Assembly (NCBI RefSeq): GCF_000307775.2
Contig: NZ_KK020675.1
Span: forward strand, 871,281 to 935,280
Direction: 5' to 3'
Length of the DNA: 64,000 nucleotides
DNA from: Stutzerimonas stutzeri KOS6
GTDB lineage: Bacteria; Pseudomonadota; Gammaproteobacteria; Pseudomonadales; Pseudomonadaceae
Every line of letters starts with the position of its first letter. The stretch's first letter is position 1. A program made the position numbers and the translations under genes. Under the pieces are notes generated by a model, which saw nothing but the letters and a program-made list of their open reading frames with translations, searched no databases and was not told the origin of the DNA. This document shows positions 17,710 to 29,047 of this stretch, piece by piece.

Positions 17710-18804
17710 ATGAAACGCCGGACCCTACTCGGCCTGAGCGGTGCCATGCTCGCCGCTGGCGGTATCGCGGGCTGGGCCCTGACGCGCCACGGCGAGCAAC
17801 AGGTGTTGCTGTCGGCGCGCGATGGCAGCGACGGCCGGCACTATGCCGTCGGCTACCGGCTCGACGGTAGCCAGGTGTTCGCCACGGCGGTCGCCGAACG
17901 CTGCCATGATGTCTATCCGCACCCGTTCCTGCCCCTGGCGGTATTCGTCGGTCGCCGGCCGAGCCGTGAAAGCTATCTGATCGACTCGCGCGACGGCCGC
18001 CTGCTGCAGGTACTGGCCTCGCCAGCCAACCGCCATTTCTACGGCCACGGCGTGTTCCATCGGGACGGCGAGTGGTTCTATACCACCGAGAACGACACGG
18101 CCGATGCCGGTCGCGGCGTGCTCGGCGTCTATCGGCTGGAGGATCGCCAACTGGTCCGCGTCGGCGAGCATGCGACCCACGGCATCGGCCCGCACCAACT
18201 GCTGTGGATGCCGGACGGTGAAACCCTGGTCATCGCCAACGGCGGCATTCGCACCGAGGCCGACAGCCGCGAGATGATGAATCTCGATGCGATGGAGCCG
18301 AGCCTGGTACTGCTGCGCCGCGACGGCACACTGGTCAGCAAGGAACAACTGCCCGAGCAGATGAACAGCGTGCGCCACCTGGCCGTTGCCGCGGACGGCA
18401 CCATCGTCAGCGGCCAGCAGTATGAAGGCGACCCGATGGACCGCGTGCCGCTGCTGGCGATCAAGCGACCCGGCCAGCCATTCCAGCACTTTCCGCTGGG
18501 CGAGGCGCAACGCCAGATCATGAACCAATACACCGCCAGCCTGGCCATCCACGATGAACTGCGCCTGCTGGCCGTCACCGCGCCGCGCGGCAACAAGGTC
18601 TTCATCTGGGAGCTGGACAGCGCCGAGCTTCGCCAGGAGGTCCATCTGCCCGACTGCGCGGGCGTCGCCGCGGTCGCCGAAGGCTTCGTGGTCAGTTCCG
18701 GCCAGGGCCGTTGCCGGCTGTTCGACTGCCGTGGCTCGCGTATCGCCAGCACACCGCTGGAACTGCCGGCGGGGCTCTGGGACAACCATTTACGCATCGT
18801 CTAG
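17710..18804 (+). CDS. DUF1513 protein with Tat signal
   Basis: 364 residues. The N-terminus MKRRTLLGLSGAMLAAGGIAGWAL is a twin-arginine signal, so the protein is exported folded, which would suit a bound cofactor or metal. The rest has repeated W/Y/F-rich strands (for example YPHPFLPLAVFVGRRP and HGIGPHQLLWMPDGE) that look like a beta-propeller. DUF1513 has no established function but commonly accompanies imelysin and di-haem genes. It is the last gene of the cluster. Confidence 0.88.
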   Translation: MKRRTLLGLSGAMLAAGGIAGWALTRHGEQQVLLSARDGSDGRHYAVGYRLDGSQVFATAVAERCHDVYPHPFLPLAVFVGRRPSRESYLIDSRDGRLLQVLASPANRHFYGHGVFHRDGEWFYTTENDTADAGRGVLGVYRLEDRQLVRVGEHATHGIGPHQLLWMPDGETLVIANGGIRTEADSREMMNLDAMEPSLVLLRRDGTLVSKEQLPEQMNSVRHLAVAADGTIVSGQQYEGDPMDRVPLLAIKRPGQPFQHFPLGEAQRQIMNQYTASLAIHDELRLLAVTAPRGNKVFIWELDSAELRQEVHLPDCAGVAAVAEGFVVSSGQGRCRLFDCRGSRIASTPLELPAGLWDNHLRIV

Positions 18805-18890
18805 CTCAAGAAAATCATCACGCCGCCGATGTAGGCAAGGCAACGGCAGGGACGTTCATTGCTGCTTTTATCCCACGACGAGACCTTGCC

Positions 18891-20513
18891 ATGCTCCAGA
18901 AATCCCTGCGCGCGCAGATCCTCGCGCTGATCGGTGGCAGCCTTCTGCTGACGCTGATCGTCTCCCTCGCCTGCATTCGCCTGCTGGGCAGCAACATCGA
19001 CCACTTCCAGGTGCTGCTCGATGGCCCGCTTGCCGAGCGGCAACTGATCGACGAGGCCAACCTCGAATTCAAGGTACAGGTCCAGGAATGGAAGAATGTG
19101 CTGCTGCGCGGCAAGCAGCCGGACCAGCGCAAGCGCTACTGGAGCCAGTTCGAGGCACAGGAAGCCAAGGTGCAGAGGATTCTCGCCGATCTGCTCGTGC
19201 TGACCGCCGAGGAGCCGGCGCTGGCCAGCCAGATCGAGCGCCTGCGCAACGAGCACCGTAACCTGGGAGACGCCTATCGCAAGGGACTGGAGGCCTTCAT
19301 CGCCGCCGGTAGCGATCCTTTCGCCGGGGACGCCGCCGTGACCGGCATCGACCGGGACACCAGCGCCCACCTGAGCGAACTGGTCAAACAGCTGGGCGAG
19401 AACGCCCAGCTGCGCTAGAATGGCATTCGAGACGATGCCGAGCGCACGGCCCTGCTGGGAGCGGCCTTCATGGTCGTCGCCGGCATTCTGGTAGCCCTGC
19501 TCGGCCTGTGGCTGGTCAACCGCCAGATCATCGAGCCGATCCGTACGCTGATCGAGCACATTGCCCGCCTCAGCCAGGGCAAGTTCGCCGACCGAGTGGA
19601 CGCCAGCCGTGCCGACGAACTGGGCCGTCTCGCGGCGGCCGCCAATGTGCTGCGCGATTTCCTCGCCGACACCTTTACTCGCCTGCAGCTGGGCACCTCC
19701 AACCTGGACAGCGCCAGCGGCGAGCTGAATGCCATCGCCAGACTGATGGCCGAAGGCGCCCGCGAGCAGTTCTCGCGCACCGATCAGGTCGCCACGGCCA
19801 TGCACGAGATGTCGGCGACCGCCCAAGGAGTCTCGCGGCATGCCGCCGAAGCCGCACAGGCCGCCGACGCCGCCGACCATGCCGCGCAACAGGGCGAGGC
19901 GGTGATGCGCGGGACCATCGCCACCATCACCGATATGAGCAACGAGATCGCCAGCACGGCAGACGTCATTCGTCGCCTGGAAGGCGACAGCGGGCGCATC
20001 GGCAAGGTGCTGGAGGTGATCCGCGGGATCGCCGATCAGACCAACCTGCTGGCGCTCAACGCCGCCATCGAGGCCGCCCGCGCGGGTGATGCAGGCCGCG
20101 GCTTTGCCGTGGTCGCCGACGAGGTGCGCACCTTGGCCCAGCGCACCGCGAAGTCCACCGCCGAGATCCACCAGATCATCGACACTGTGCAGACCGGCGC
20201 GAGCGATGCCGTACGCGCCATCGAGAGCGGTCAGGCACGCAGCGAACAGGGCGTCGGCCAGGTGACCGAGGCCGGCCAGATGCTGCAGCGCATCACCCAA
20301 GCGGTGGAAGCGATCCGCGACATGAATCGCCAGATCGCCACGGCCGCCGAAGAGCAGACCGCGGTGGCCGACGATATCTCGCGCAATGTCATGGAAATCA
20401 CCTCGATCGCGACCGCCAACCAGCAGAACGTCGAGCGGACCGAGACCGCCAGCCGCAACCTGCACGGGCTTTCGGCCCAGTTGAGTGAGGTCACCCAGCG
20501 CCTGGCCGGCTGA
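18891..20513 (+). pseudogene. Methyl-accepting chemotaxis protein interrupted by an in-frame amber stop
   Basis: The frame starting at ATG 18891 encodes an N-terminal membrane helix (about 9-31) and a helical periplasmic sensor domain, then meets TAG at 19416-19418 (codon 176). Reading on in the same frame restores a complete chemoreceptor: a second membrane helix, a HAMP domain (from about 19530), and the methylation and signalling region with the conserved hairpin tip [20 protein letters not shown]. Without the stop the product would be 540 residues, a normal size. A restart at ATG 19470, inside the second membrane helix, would give a 347-residue sensorless fragment. It may be a pseudogene, a sequencing error or a suppressed codon. 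No shift of frame is needed. Confidence 0.85.
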
Positions 20514-20737
20514 CTGAAGATGGCGGAGCGGCAGCTTGCCGGCCGCCCGAGGCATCACTGACCGTACGCCCCACCCTCTTTACTTGCCGTCGTTTCGGGG
20601 CTAAGTTCCTCGCTCTGCGGTTCCTGCTGCGCCAGGTGGCCAACAGGTCGCCGACTCCGGCGACAACCGGGTCGTTCGGACGGCTGCCTCGATCATGGCA
20701 GTAGACAGCCGGCTCACATCTCCAAGGAAATCGGAAC

Positions 20738-21874
20738 ATGTTGCGCCGCATGCTGCTCATGCTGGGCGCGGTGATCGTCGTCGTTGCGATCCTCGCCGCC
20801 CTCAAGTTCAACTCGATCTACCAACAGATTCAGCAGTTCCAGGCACCCAAGCCGGCCATCGAGGTCGAGACGGAAAGCGCCCGGCGCATGGACTGGCAGA
20901 GCCGCCTGCCGGCGATCGGCACGCTCAAGGCCTCGCAGGGTATAGACCTCAGCGTCGAGATTGCCGGGACGATCAGCGATATTCAGTTTCAGTCCGGGGA
21001 AAAGGTCAGCAAAGGCCAGGCCATCGTGCTGCTCGACAGTGAAATGGAACAGGCCAGCCTGGCCAGTGCCGAAGCCGATCTTGGCCTGGCCAGGCTGGAG
21101 TTCCAGCGTGCACGCAGCCTGCTCGAACGCCAGGCGGTCTCCCGCAGCGAATACGACCGGCTCAATGTGCAAGCGCAAAAGGCCGAGGCCAGCGTCGCCC
21201 AGCTGCGCGCCAGCCTGGCGAAGAAGCGAATCCTGGCCCCCTTCTCCGGCACCATCGGCATCCGCCAGGTGGACGTGGGCGATTACATCGGTGCCGGTAC
21301 GCCGATCGCCACGCTGCAGGACCTTTCCACGCTGTTCGTCGACTTCTTCCTGGCCGAACAGCACGTGCCGCTGCTCAAGCTCGGCCAGCGGGTACAGCTG
21401 CGGGTCGCCGCCTATCCCGAAGAGCGCTTCGAAGGCGTGATCACTGCGCTGAATCCGAAGGTGGAAACGACCACCCGCAACGTGCAGGTGCGCGCCGAGC
21501 TGGCCAACCCCGATGGCCGCCTGCTACCGGGCATGTTCGCCGACCTGCAGGTGCTGCTACCGAGCGAAACCGCGCAGGTGGTGGTGCCGGAAACCGCCAT
21601 CACCTACACGCTGTACGGCAATTCGGTGCTGCTGGTGACCAAAGGCACGCCGCCGGAGGGCGTCAGCACGGACGAACCCTATCTGGTGGTCGAGCGGCGC
21701 TTCGTCACCACCGGTGAGCGCCGTGATGGCTTGGCGGTCGTCCTCGAGGGACTCGAGGATGGCGAACAGGTGGTCACCGCCGGCCAGCTCAAGCTGGACA
21801 GTGGCACCCATGTCGCCATCGCCGAAAGCCGTACGCTCAAGCCGGAAGGCTCACCGCAGCCGGCGAACGACTAG
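20738..21874 (+). CDS. mexV: RND efflux periplasmic adaptor (MexV-like)
   Basis: 378 residues of the membrane-fusion-protein family: an N-terminal membrane anchor (about 5-22), a lipoyl/biotinyl-like half (EIAGTISDIQFQSGEKVSKGQAIVLLDS), an alpha-helical hairpin (about 105-155), the second lipoyl half (ILAPFSGTIGIRQVDVGDYI) and beta-barrel and membrane-proximal domains. It links the pump encoded next to an outer-membrane channel such as OprM. No outer-membrane gene is present here, as in MexVW of P. aeruginosa. Confidence 0.92.
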   Translation: MLRRMLLMLGAVIVVVAILAALKFNSIYQQIQQFQAPKPAIEVETESARRMDWQSRLPAIGTLKASQGIDLSVEIAGTISDIQFQSGEKVSKGQAIVLLDSEMEQASLASAEADLGLARLEFQRARSLLERQAVSRSEYDRLNVQAQKAEASVAQLRASLAKKRILAPFSGTIGIRQVDVGDYIGAGTPIATLQDLSTLFVDFFLAEQHVPLLKLGQRVQLRVAAYPEERFEGVITALNPKVETTTRNVQVRAELANPDGRLLPGMFADLQVLLPSETAQVVVPETAITYTLYGNSVLLVTKGTPPEGVSTDEPYLVVERRFVTTGERRDGLAVVLEGLEDGEQVVTAGQLKLDSGTHVAIAESRTLKPEGSPQPAND

Positions 21875-21944
21875 AAAAAGCCCGCTCTAAACCACAGCCG
21901 GCCCGACGCACAGCAGACTTCGACAAGTTTCCAGGGACCTCCCC

Positions 21945-24900
21945 ATGGCGTTCACCGACCCCTTCATCCGCCGCCCCGTGCTGGCCAGTGTCATCAGCCT
22001 GCTGATCGTGCTGCTCGGCGTGCAGGCCTTCAACAGCCTCAGCATTCGGCAATACCCGCAGATGGAAAGCGCATTGATCACGGTGACCACCGCTTATCCG
22101 GGGGCGAACGCCGAGACCATCCAGGGCTACATCACCCAGCCGCTGCAGCAGAGCCTGGCCAGCGCCGAGGGCGTGGACTACATGACCTCGGTGAGCCAGC
22201 AGAACGCCTCGGTGATCTCGGTCTATGCGCGCATCGGCGCCGACACGGATCGTCTTTATACCGAGCTGCTGAGCCAGGCCAACTCGGTGAAGAACCAGCT
22301 GCCGCAGGACGCCGAGGACCCGGTGCTGAACAAGCAGGCAGCCGATTCCACTGCGCTGATGTACATCAGCTTCTACAGCGACCAGTTGAGCAATCCGCAG
22401 ATCACCGACTACCTGTCGCGGGTCATCCAGCCCAAGCTGGCGACCCTGCCAGGCATGGCCGAAGCGCAGATCCTCGGCAACCAGGTGTTCGCCATGCGCC
22501 TCTGGCTGGACCCGGTGAAGCTCGCGGCCTATGGGGTTTCCGCCAGCGACGTCAACGAGGCGGTGCGCCAGTACAACTTCCTCTCCGCCGCCGGTGAAGT
22601 GAAAGGCCAGTACGTGGTCACCAGTATCAACGCCGATACCGAGCTGAAGACCCCGGAAGCGTTCGCGGCCATTCCGCTCAAGACCGTGGGCGACAGCCGC
22701 GTGCTGCTCGGTGATGTGGCACGGGTGGAGATGGGTGCCGAAAGCTACAACTCGATCAGCTCGTTCGACGGCATCCCCTCGGTCTATATCGGCATCAAGG
22801 GCACGCCCAGTGCCAACCCGCTGGACGTGATCAGGGAAGTGCGCGCGATCATGCCGCAGATCGAGGCGCAGCTGCCGCCGGGCCTGAAGGCGACCATCGC
22901 CTACGATGCCACCGAATTCATCCAGGCCTCCATCGACGAGGTGGTGAAGACCCTGGCCGAGGCGGCGCTGATCGTCATCATCGTCGTCTTCCTCTTCCTC
23001 GGCTCGCTGCGCACCGTGCTGATCCCGGTGATCACCATCCCGCTGTCGATGATCGGCGTGCTGTTCTTCATGCAGGCGATGGGTTACTCGATCAATCTGC
23101 TGACCCTGCTGGCGATGGTGCTGGCGATCGGTCTGGTGGTGGATGACGCCATCGTCGTGGTGGAGAACATCCACCGACACATCGAGCAGGGCAAGCCACC
23201 GTTCCAGGCCGCTCTCGATGGCGCGCGCGAGATCGCCATGCCGGTGGTTTCGATGACCATCACCCTGGCCGCCGTCTATGCGCCCATCGGCTTCCTAGAG
23301 GGGCTGACCGGCGCGCTGTTCCAGGAGTTCGCCCTGACCCTGGCCGGGGCCGTGCTGATCTCCGGCGTGGTGGCGCTGACGCTGTCGCCGATGATGTGCT
23401 CGAAGCTGCTGCGTCAAGAAGGGAATCCCAGTGGCTTCGCCCATCGCCTGGACGAGCTGTTCGAGCGTCTCAAGCAACGCTACCAACGCGCACTGCATGG
23501 CACCCTTAATACCCGCCCGGTGGTACTGGTGTTCGCCGTGCTGGTCCTCGCGCTGATTCCCGTGCTGCTCATGTTTACCGAGAGCGAACTGGCACCGGAG
23601 GAGGATCAGGGCATCGTCTTCATGATGGCCAGCGCGCCGAAGACCGCCAACCTGGACTACCTGAACGCCTACACCGACCAGTTCCTGGAGATCTTCAAGA
23701 GCTTCCCGGAGTACTACTCCTGGTTCCAGATCAACGGTTTCGACGGCGTGCAGAGTGGCATCGGCGGCTTTCTGCTCAAGCCCTGGGACGAGCGCGAACG
23801 CTCGCAGATGGAGATCCTTCCCGAGGTGCAGGCCAAGCTCGATCGCCTGCCCGGCCTGCAGATCTTCGGCTTCAACCTGCCCTCGCTGCCGGGCACCGGT
23901 GAAGGCCTGCCCTTCCAGTTCGTGATCAACACCGCCAACGACTACGAGACGCTGCTGCAGGTGACCGAGCGCATCCGCAAGCGTGCCGAGGAATCGGGCA
24001 AGTTCGCCTTCCTCGACGTGGACCTGGCCTTCGACAAGCCGGAGATCGTGGTCGAGATCGACCGCGAGAAGGCCGCGCAGATGGGCGTGTCCATGGAAGA
24101 CCTCGGCCTGACCCTGAGCACCCTGCTCGGTGAGGGCGAGATCAACCGCTTCACCATCGAAGGCCGCAGCTACAAGGTCATCGCCCAGGTCGAGCGCGCC
24201 TACCGCGACAATCCAGGCTGGCTGAGCAACTACTACGTGCGCAACCAGCAAGGCCAGATGCTGCCGCTGTCGACGCTGATACGGGTGCACGACCGCGCCC
24301 GGCCGACCCAGCTCAAGCAGTTCCAGCAGCTCAACGCCGCGATGATCCAGGGCTTTCCGATCGTCAGCATGGGGGAAGCGATCGAAACGTTGCAGACCAT
24401 CGCCCGCGAAGAGGCGCCCGAGGGCTTCAGCTTCGATTACGCCGGCGCCTCGCGCCAGTACGTGCAAGAAGGCAATGCGCTGTATCTGACCTTTGCCCTG
24501 GCGCTGGCAGTGATCTTCCTGGTCCTGGCCGCGCAATTCGAGAGCTTCCGCGATCCGCTGGTGATCCTGGTCAGCGTGCCGCTTTCGGTGTGCGGTGCGC
24601 TGGTGCCGCTGTTCCTCGGTCTGTCGAGCATGAACATCTATACCCAGGTGGGGCTGGTGACGCTGATCGGCCTGATCAGCAAGCACGGCATCATGATCGT
24701 CGAGTTCGCCAACCAGCTGCGCCGCGAACAGGGCCTGGGCCGGCGCGAAGCGGTGGAAGAAGCCGCGGCGATCCGCCTGCGCCCGGTGCTGATGACCACG
24801 GCGGCGACGGTGTTCGGCATGGTGCCGCTGATCATCGCCAGCGGAGCCGGTGCGGTCAGCCGCTTCGACATCGGCCTGGTGATCGCCACCGGCATGTCGG

Positions 24901-25001
24901 TGGGCACGCTGTTTACCCTGTTCGTCCTGCCTGCCATATACGACTTACTCGCCCGCCCCGACCATGCGCCAGCCGCTACCGAGCCGGTCAGAGCCCGCTA
25001 A
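21945..25001 (+). CDS. mexW: RND multidrug efflux pump (MexW-like)
   Basis: 1018 residues, HAE1-type inner-membrane proton antiporter with 12 membrane helices and two large periplasmic loops. The proton-relay aspartates are visible in GLVVDDAIVVVENIHRH near residue 405, and the first helix starts at residue 10 after MAFTDPFIRRP. It exports drugs or dyes with the adaptor encoded 70 bases upstream. No regulator gene is adjacent. The name follows similarity and the recalled order in P. aeruginosa; substrate range is not readable. Confidence 0.94.
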   Translation: MAFTDPFIRRPVLASVISLLIVLLGVQAFNSLSIRQYPQMESALITVTTAYPGANAETIQGYITQPLQQSLASAEGVDYMTSVSQQNASVISVYARIGADTDRLYTELLSQANSVKNQLPQDAEDPVLNKQAADSTALMYISFYSDQLSNPQITDYLSRVIQPKLATLPGMAEAQILGNQVFAMRLWLDPVKLAAYGVSASDVNEAVRQYNFLSAAGEVKGQYVVTSINADTELKTPEAFAAIPLKTVGDSRVLLGDVARVEMGAESYNSISSFDGIPSVYIGIKGTPSANPLDVIREVRAIMPQIEAQLPPGLKATIAYDATEFIQASIDEVVKTLAEAALIVIIVVFLFLGSLRTVLIPVITIPLSMIGVLFFMQAMGYSINLLTLLAMVLAIGLVVDDAIVVVENIHRHIEQGKPPFQAALDGAREIAMPVVSMTITLAAVYAPIGFLEGLTGALFQEFALTLAGAVLISGVVALTLSPMMCSKLLRQEGNPSGFAHRLDELFERLKQRYQRALHGTLNTRPVVLVFAVLVLALIPVLLMFTESELAPEEDQGIVFMMASAPKTANLDYLNAYTDQFLEIFKSFPEYYSWFQINGFDGVQSGIGGFLLKPWDERERSQMEILPEVQAKLDRLPGLQIFGFNLPSLPGTGEGLPFQFVINTANDYETLLQVTERIRKRAEESGKFAFLDVDLAFDKPEIVVEIDREKAAQMGVSMEDLGLTLSTLLGEGEINRFTIEGRSYKVIAQVERAYRDNPGWLSNYYVRNQQGQMLPLSTLIRVHDRARPTQLKQFQQLNAAMIQGFPIVSMGEAIETLQTIAREEAPEGFSFDYAGASRQYVQEGNALYLTFALALAVIFLVLAAQFESFRDPLVILVSVPLSVCGALVPLFLGLSSMNIYTQVGLVTLIGLISKHGIMIVEFANQLRREQGLGRREAVEEAAAIRLRPVLMTTAATVFGMVPLIIASGAGAVSRFDIGLVIATGMSVGTLFTLFVLPAIYDLLARPDHAPAATEPVRAR

Positions 25002-25013
25002 CCGCCGCTTGGC

Positions 25014-25235
25014 TCAACGCGGCCCCTGGGACAAGCCGTAAAGCAGCAACAGCAGATCCTGATCAGGGCGTATCGCTTCGAACTGCGACCGCCCGACAGG
25101 CGGCACAGGGCAGTAACTGCGGATTTCGCTGCTCTTCACCAGCGTCGCTCCGGGCTCGTGCCAGGCCGCTACGCAGACCGTGGTCACTCCAAGCGCACCG
25201 ACCATGAATAATCCTCGAACAATTTCCAGCTTCAT
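25014..25235 (-). CDS. Small secreted hypothetical protein
   Basis: 73 residues beginning MKLEIVRGLFMVGALG, which reads as a signal peptide or a single membrane anchor, followed by a short polar region with SYCPVPPVGR. No Shine-Dalgarno is clear. The position between mexW and groEL agrees with my recollection of a small hypothetical gene at the same place in P. aeruginosa. It might be spurious. Confidence 0.5.
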   Translation of the reverse strand: MKLEIVRGLFMVGALGVTTVCVAAWHEPGATLVKSSEIRSYCPVPPVGRSQFEAIRPDQDLLLLLYGLSQGPR

Positions 25236-25350
25236 GGCGTAAACCGTTGATTAATGAGGTGGTGAACTGACCGTAGCTCAGTTACTCGATTACTGCGTCG
25301 TTTTGGACGAACGGTGCTTTCCGCCGAGAGGCACGCTCGTTTCCCAGGTA

Positions 25351-25377
25351 TAAAAAAACCCCGCACGAGGCGGGGTT
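25351..25377 (-). terminator. Rho-independent terminator of groESL
   Basis: On the minus strand, an 8-bp stem (AACCCCGC with its complement, 25357-25364 and 25370-25377) is followed by a run of seven Us. It lies 27 bases beyond the groEL stop. The A- and T-rich flanks would also permit termination on the plus strand. Confidence 0.9.
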
Positions 25378-25403
25378 CTTTTTGCAGCTAAGGGCCGGTC
25401 GGC

Positions 25404-27065
<1,662 letters not shown>

Positions 27066-27101
27066 TCAATTCGTGAATTATTTACGGAGATTCGCGGTTG
27101 A

Positions 27102-27395
27102 TCAGGCTTCGACGACGGCGAGGATTTCGTTCTCGCTCATCACCAGCAGGTCTTCGCCGTCGACCTTGACGGTGTTGCTGCCCGAGTAAGGGCCGAACAC
27201 CACCTTGTCACCGACCTTGACGGCCAGCGCGCGTACTTCGCCGTTGTCCAGCACGCGGCCGGTACCGACAGCAACGACTTCGCCACGGTTCGGCTTCTCG
27301 GCAGCGGAGCCCGGCAGGACGATGCCGCCTGCGGTCTTGGTTTCTTCTTCGCTGCGACGAATCACGACGCGGTCATGCAGAGGACGAAGCTTCAT
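27102..27395 (-). CDS. groES: Co-chaperonin GroES
   Basis: 97 residues, the 10-kDa lid of the chaperonin. [14 protein letters not shown], the mobile loop [14 protein letters not shown] (about 18-31) and the C-terminal [11 protein letters not shown] are conserved. A TAGGAGAG ribosome site precedes the ATG. It is first in the groESL operon, under a heat-shock-type promoter at about 27550. Confidence 0.99.
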   Translation of the reverse strand: MKLRPLHDRVVIRRSEEETKTAGGIVLPGSAAEKPNRGEVVAVGTGRVLDNGEVRALAVKVGDKVVFGPYSGSNTVKVDGEDLLVMSENEILAVVEA

Positions 27396-27399
27396 TGTC

Positions 27400-27535
27400 G
27401 ATCTCTCCTAGTAGAGTGGTTCCATGCCGATGACCCTTCATCGGCGGGTTGGGCAAATCCGGCGGTGCCGGTTGCGGCCCGCAATGCGAGCCGCAGAAGA
27501 CGGACTGTCGAACACGACAGCGACCTTGCGGTGTC
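27400..27535 (-). promoter_or_regulatory. Structured groES leader, probable Pseudomon-groES RNA motif
   Basis: The transcript leader before groES contains successive hairpins: CTGTCG/CGACAG around 27505-27521, a GCGGCT-to-GGCCGC stem, and CCGATGA/TCATCGG just before the ribosome site (27430-27450). A conserved leader element of this kind is catalogued as the Pseudomon-groES RNA. I identify it from position and hairpins, not from a covariance search. Confidence 0.55.
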
Positions 27536-27539
27536 CGCT

Positions 27540-27567
27540 ACATGCGGGCGCTCAGGAACATTTCAAG
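27540..27567 (-). promoter_or_regulatory. Sigma-32 (RpoH) type promoter of groESL
   Basis: On the minus strand CTTGAAA (27561-27567) is followed after 12 bases by CCCGCATGT (27540-27548), close to the heat-shock consensus CTTGAAA / CCCCATNT. Confidence 0.82.
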
Positions 27568-27645
27568 GGGCGCAGATGAAATTTTCATGGCCGGAAACGA
27601 AAATAGGCATGCTCGATGGCATGCCGGTTGCCCTGCCAAAGTCGA

Positions 27646-28104
27646 TCATCTATCGCGATCGCGACGCTCCCACTCGCCTTCGATCACGTTGGGCCGCTGC
27701 GGGCCGGAGCGCGCCTGCAGGTCATCGGCAAAGGCACGCTGACGACGTACCTGGGCCTCGATCCGCCGATTGATCATGCGGAACAGGAAATTGCGCGTCG
27801 GCGGAAAGAGCACGATCAGCGCCAGCACGTCGCTGATGAACCCGGGCAGGAACAACAGCCCCCCGCCGATGGCCATCATCAGGCCCTGCAGCATCTCGCG
27901 CTCGGGCAGCTCACCTCGAGCCAGCCGTTCGCGTGCGCGCCAGGCGGTAGCAAAACCGGCCAGGCGCAGCAGCAGGATGCCAGCGATCCCGCTGAGCACC
28001 AGCAGCAGGATGGTCGCCAACGCACCAATGGAGCTGCCGACCTTGATCAGTACGTACAGCTCGGCCAGTGGAAACAACAGGAACAGCACAAAGAAGATTC
28101 GCAT
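27646..28104 (-). CDS. fxsA: FxsA family membrane protein
   Basis: 152 residues with membrane helices near 2-20, 26-45 and 74-97 and the FxsA opening MRIFFVLFLLFPLAELYVLIKVG. In E. coli FxsA overproduction relieves phage T7 exclusion by F plasmid; its cellular role is unclear. The C-terminal tail is charged and cytoplasmic. The start at 28104 has an AGGA ribosome site, while the frame extends upstream to 28155 without one. Confidence 0.88.
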   Translation of the reverse strand: MRIFFVLFLLFPLAELYVLIKVGSSIGALATILLLVLSGIAGILLLRLAGFATAWRARERLARGELPEREMLQGLMMAIGGGLLFLPGFISDVLALIVLFPPTRNFLFRMINRRIEAQVRRQRAFADDLQARSGPQRPNVIEGEWERRDRDR

Positions 28105-28235
28105 CGAGGGTCCTTGACGGAAGATCAGCTTCCAGTCCTCTGTAGATGACGGCATCGCAGGCCTAATTCAACCCGCATGGAAAACAGCCTGTAACCGGAT
28201 TATGCACCTCGCGCCTGAAGCCAGGCTGAATCCTC

Positions 28236-28943
28236 TCAACTGCGGGCCAAAGCCACCAGCGCCTGGCGCACCGCCACGGGCGTCTCGCAAGGGGCCGCAA
28301 AGGCAAGCCAGTGCAGCGCCTGGCCGATCCGCAGATGAAAGCCTTCGCTGTCGATGCCGGCCAGTTGCGCCGCCGGGCTGCGTGGCAGGCCGGCCTGCTC
28401 GACGTAATGGGCGATGGCGGCGGCATGATCCTCATTCATATGCTCGACCATGCTCCGCTCCACCTCCCCGTTTTCGACCGCGAACGGGTTGGCCAGTGCG
28501 ACCTGGTCCAGCCAGTGAATCGCGCCGAAGCCGCCGATGTAGCGCCAGCGCACCGGATCGAGCACCCAGAAGTCGAAGTCGTGCACGCGGTGATAATCCC
28601 GTGACTCGGGAAAATAGCGGTAATAGCGCTGCGCGGCCGCTTCGATCGCTGCAGGCCCGTCGAGCTGCCGCGCCTCGGCCAGCAGGGTAAGTCGCCCGGC
28701 CGCCTGGACGTCGTCGGCGGCACGCTCGCCGACCAGCAACGAGCAGCGCCCATCGCCCTTGAGGTTGCGGGTATGCTGGGCGATGCGGCTGATCAGGATC
28801 AGCGGCCGGCCGCTGGCATCCAGGCAATAGGGCACCACCGAACCGAACGGAAATCCGGGCATGGCCTGGGAATGGGTGGAGAGCACGCCGCGGTATTCCT
28901 TGAGCAGGAGTAGTCGGGCATGCTTGCTGGCTTCGGCGCTCAC
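28236..28943 (-). CDS. HugZ-like haem utilisation / PNPOx-fold protein
   Basis: 235 residues: an N-terminal FMN-binding split-barrel domain (about 5-150, as in pyridoxamine 5'-phosphate oxidases) and a C-terminal DUF2470-type domain with [13 protein letters not shown] near 167-179. This architecture occurs in HugZ haem oxygenases and in general haem-iron utilisation proteins. Haem degradation is plausible but not proven from sequence. It is a single gene, divergent from the SDR gene. Confidence 0.8.
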   Translation of the reverse strand: MSAEASKHARLLLLKEYRGVLSTHSQAMPGFPFGSVVPYCLDASGRPLILISRIAQHTRNLKGDGRCSLLVGERAADDVQAAGRLTLLAEARQLDGPAAIEAAAQRYYRYFPESRDYHRVHDFDFWVLDPVRWRYIGGFGAIHWLDQVALANPFAVENGEVERSMVEHMNEDHAAAIAHYVEQAGLPRSPAAQLAGIDSEGFHLRIGQALHWLAFAAPCETPVAVRQALVALARS

Positions 28944-29047
28944 CTGGGGCTCCTCGAGAGGCGATTTCGTTTCGACGGTGCGCTCAGCATAACGGTTTCC
29001 CCGGCGGACGTCGTTTTCCGCAGCAGAACGACAACAAGGAGATGAGC

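Noticed and set aside
19418..19470. Frameshift as explanation of the broken chemoreceptor
   Set aside because: Both parts are in the same frame; only the stop codon separates them.
18801..20558. 585-codon minus-strand frame opposite the chemoreceptor
   Set aside because: The plus-strand reading has clear HAMP and signalling motifs; the antisense frame is low in motif content and rich in repeated Gly/Ala/His.
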